From an uncultured Burkholderiaceae bacterium (GTDB taxonomy: Bacteria; Pseudomonadota; Gammaproteobacteria; Burkholderiales; Burkholderiaceae), in assembly GCA_937862845.1 (NCBI GenBank), contig CALMCK010000259.1, forward strand, positions 1-6,345: a stretch of 6,345 nucleotides of DNA, written 5' to 3'. The first letter of the stretch is position 1. Every line of letters starts with the position of its first letter. Shown here piece by piece: positions 5,547 through 6,345 of the stretch. Under the pieces are notes generated by a model that worked only from the letters and a program-made list of their open reading frames with translations, was not told the origin of the DNA and did no database searches. Both the position numbers and the translations under genes were made by a program.

Positions 5547-6345
5547 TTACAGCAATTCAAAAATCGCTTTGAGCAACTGCTCCCCGCCAATCGGTTTGCG
5601 TAAAACAGTGCTTTTTCGCACGCCCCAATCCCCCATAAAAGCTGTGTCTGCCACCATAAAAATCGTCGGGCAGTGCCAGCGTTCGAGTTGGCTGGTTTCA
5701 AAGTGGCTGTCTGGTTTTTCACCGCGTGCAGACAACACCAACTCAACCCACGTCTGCTGTGCCAGTCGATAATCGCTGATGATGAGGTCCGGCTGCCACG
5801 GCGTGGCCGATGCGGCATCATCTGTTTCAATCGTTGCTGCCATTAACTTCAGCGCACCGCTGCTGGACAACGCTGTGCGCACATCCGCCAAACAATTGTT
5901 GAGCAGATTAACGATGTTGTGCCGAACCACATCGTCCTCCTCGATGAGCAATATTCGCCTGCCCTTAAGTCGCTCCCGTTGTTGCTCGTCCATGACAAAT
6001 GGTAAAGCGGTTTGGATCACCGCAGCCGCACCCAGTGCGGGCAAATGAATCCGAAACACGCTGCCCCGACCCACCGCAGAGCTCAAACTCAACGACAGGT
6101 GCAGTGCGCGCGCCAATCGTCGGACGATGGACAGGCCAAGACCACGGCCTTTTTCGCCGACACTGCCATGGCGATCTACTTGATAAAACTCATGAAACAC
6201 CGCATCGTGATGTTCTGCGGCAATGCCCACACCGGAGTCACGCACCTCAATCGCTTGGCGTGAGGCTCGATAACCAAACCAAACCACCCCTTTCTCGCCT
6301 TGCGACTCAGTGTAGGTGATGGCATTGGCGATGAGATTACCAAGC
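5547..6345 (-). CDS. Hybrid sensor histidine kinase, C-terminal part (5' end cut off)
   Basis: The reading frame enters from the right edge and gives 265 visible residues. Residues 1-102 are the end of the ATP-binding domain: N box GNLIANAITYT (2-12), G1 box DSGVGI (36-41), F box FHEFYQV (50-56), and G2 box KGRGLGLSI (65-73). A linker leads to a C-terminal receiver at about 129-265, with phosphoacceptor D191 in ISDYRL and K250 in LRKPI. The input domains and the phosphorylated histidine lie outside the window. The GTG at 6287 is not a start, because the ATP-binding domain begins before it. The receiver is unusual: the acidic pair is E135-E136, and V231 replaces the usual Thr/Ser. It lies opposite the response regulator, the likely partner. 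Its promoter is not visible. Confidence 0.94.
   Translation of the reverse strand, partial: LGNLIANAITYTESQGEKGVVWFGYRASRQAIEVRDSGVGIAAEHHDAVFHEFYQVDRHGSVGEKGRGLGLSIVRRLARALHLSLSLSSAVGRGSVFRIHLPALGAAAVIQTALPFVMDEQQRERLKGRRILLIEEDDVVRHNIVNLLNNCLADVRTALSSSGALKLMAATIETDDAASATPWQPDLIISDYRLAQQTWVELVLSARGEKPDSHFETSQLERWHCPTIFMVADTAFMGDWGVRKSTVLRKPIGGEQLLKAIFELL

Noticed and set aside
1..6345. Search for mobile elements, CRISPR arrays, toxin-antitoxin or defence genes, tRNA or rRNA
   Set aside because: No transposase, integrase, regular repeats, tRNA-like fold or defence-type protein could be recognised by reading; the window is explained by housekeeping-type genes.

Overview
The window looks like an ordinary chromosomal segment of a Gram-negative proteobacterium. 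By eye the base composition is fairly balanced and leucine is very often coded by TTG. The protein types suggest a betaproteobacterium, probably Burkholderiales, but that placement is inference from gene content and not a database result. The organism can probably respire nitrate, because the 3' part of a membrane-bound nitrate reductase operon is present.

Layout. Positions 1-2894 hold narH (5' end cut by the window edge), narJ and narI on the + strand. They are tightly coupled: narH and narJ overlap by 11 bp, and narJ and narI are 22 bp apart. A strong intrinsic terminator follows at 2913-2948. About 300 bp without a gene come next, with small inverted repeats. After that is a short OB-fold lipoprotein gene (3256-3717). 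A near-consensus sigma70 promoter (3737-3765) then drives a seven-helix Bax inhibitor-1/YccA-type membrane protein (3834-4598), closed by a second intrinsic terminator (4623-4652). The right end carries two convergent signalling genes: a NarL/FixJ-type response regulator on the + strand (4831-5514), and the C-terminal part of a hybrid sensor histidine kinase on the - strand (5547-6345, continuing past the window edge).

How the genes work together. NarH carries electrons through Fe-S clusters from the NarI haem b subunit to the catalytic NarG, whose gene should lie just left of the window. NarJ is the dedicated assembly chaperone. The lipoprotein and the Bax-inhibitor-like protein look like independent single-gene units. 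The regulator and kinase are plausible partners from their position, but nothing seen here ties them to nitrate control.

I found no mobile element, CRISPR array, RNA gene or clear new system. The points most worth a second look are the divergent receiver domain of the hybrid kinase, the convergent kinase/regulator arrangement, and the palindromes ahead of the lipoprotein gene.
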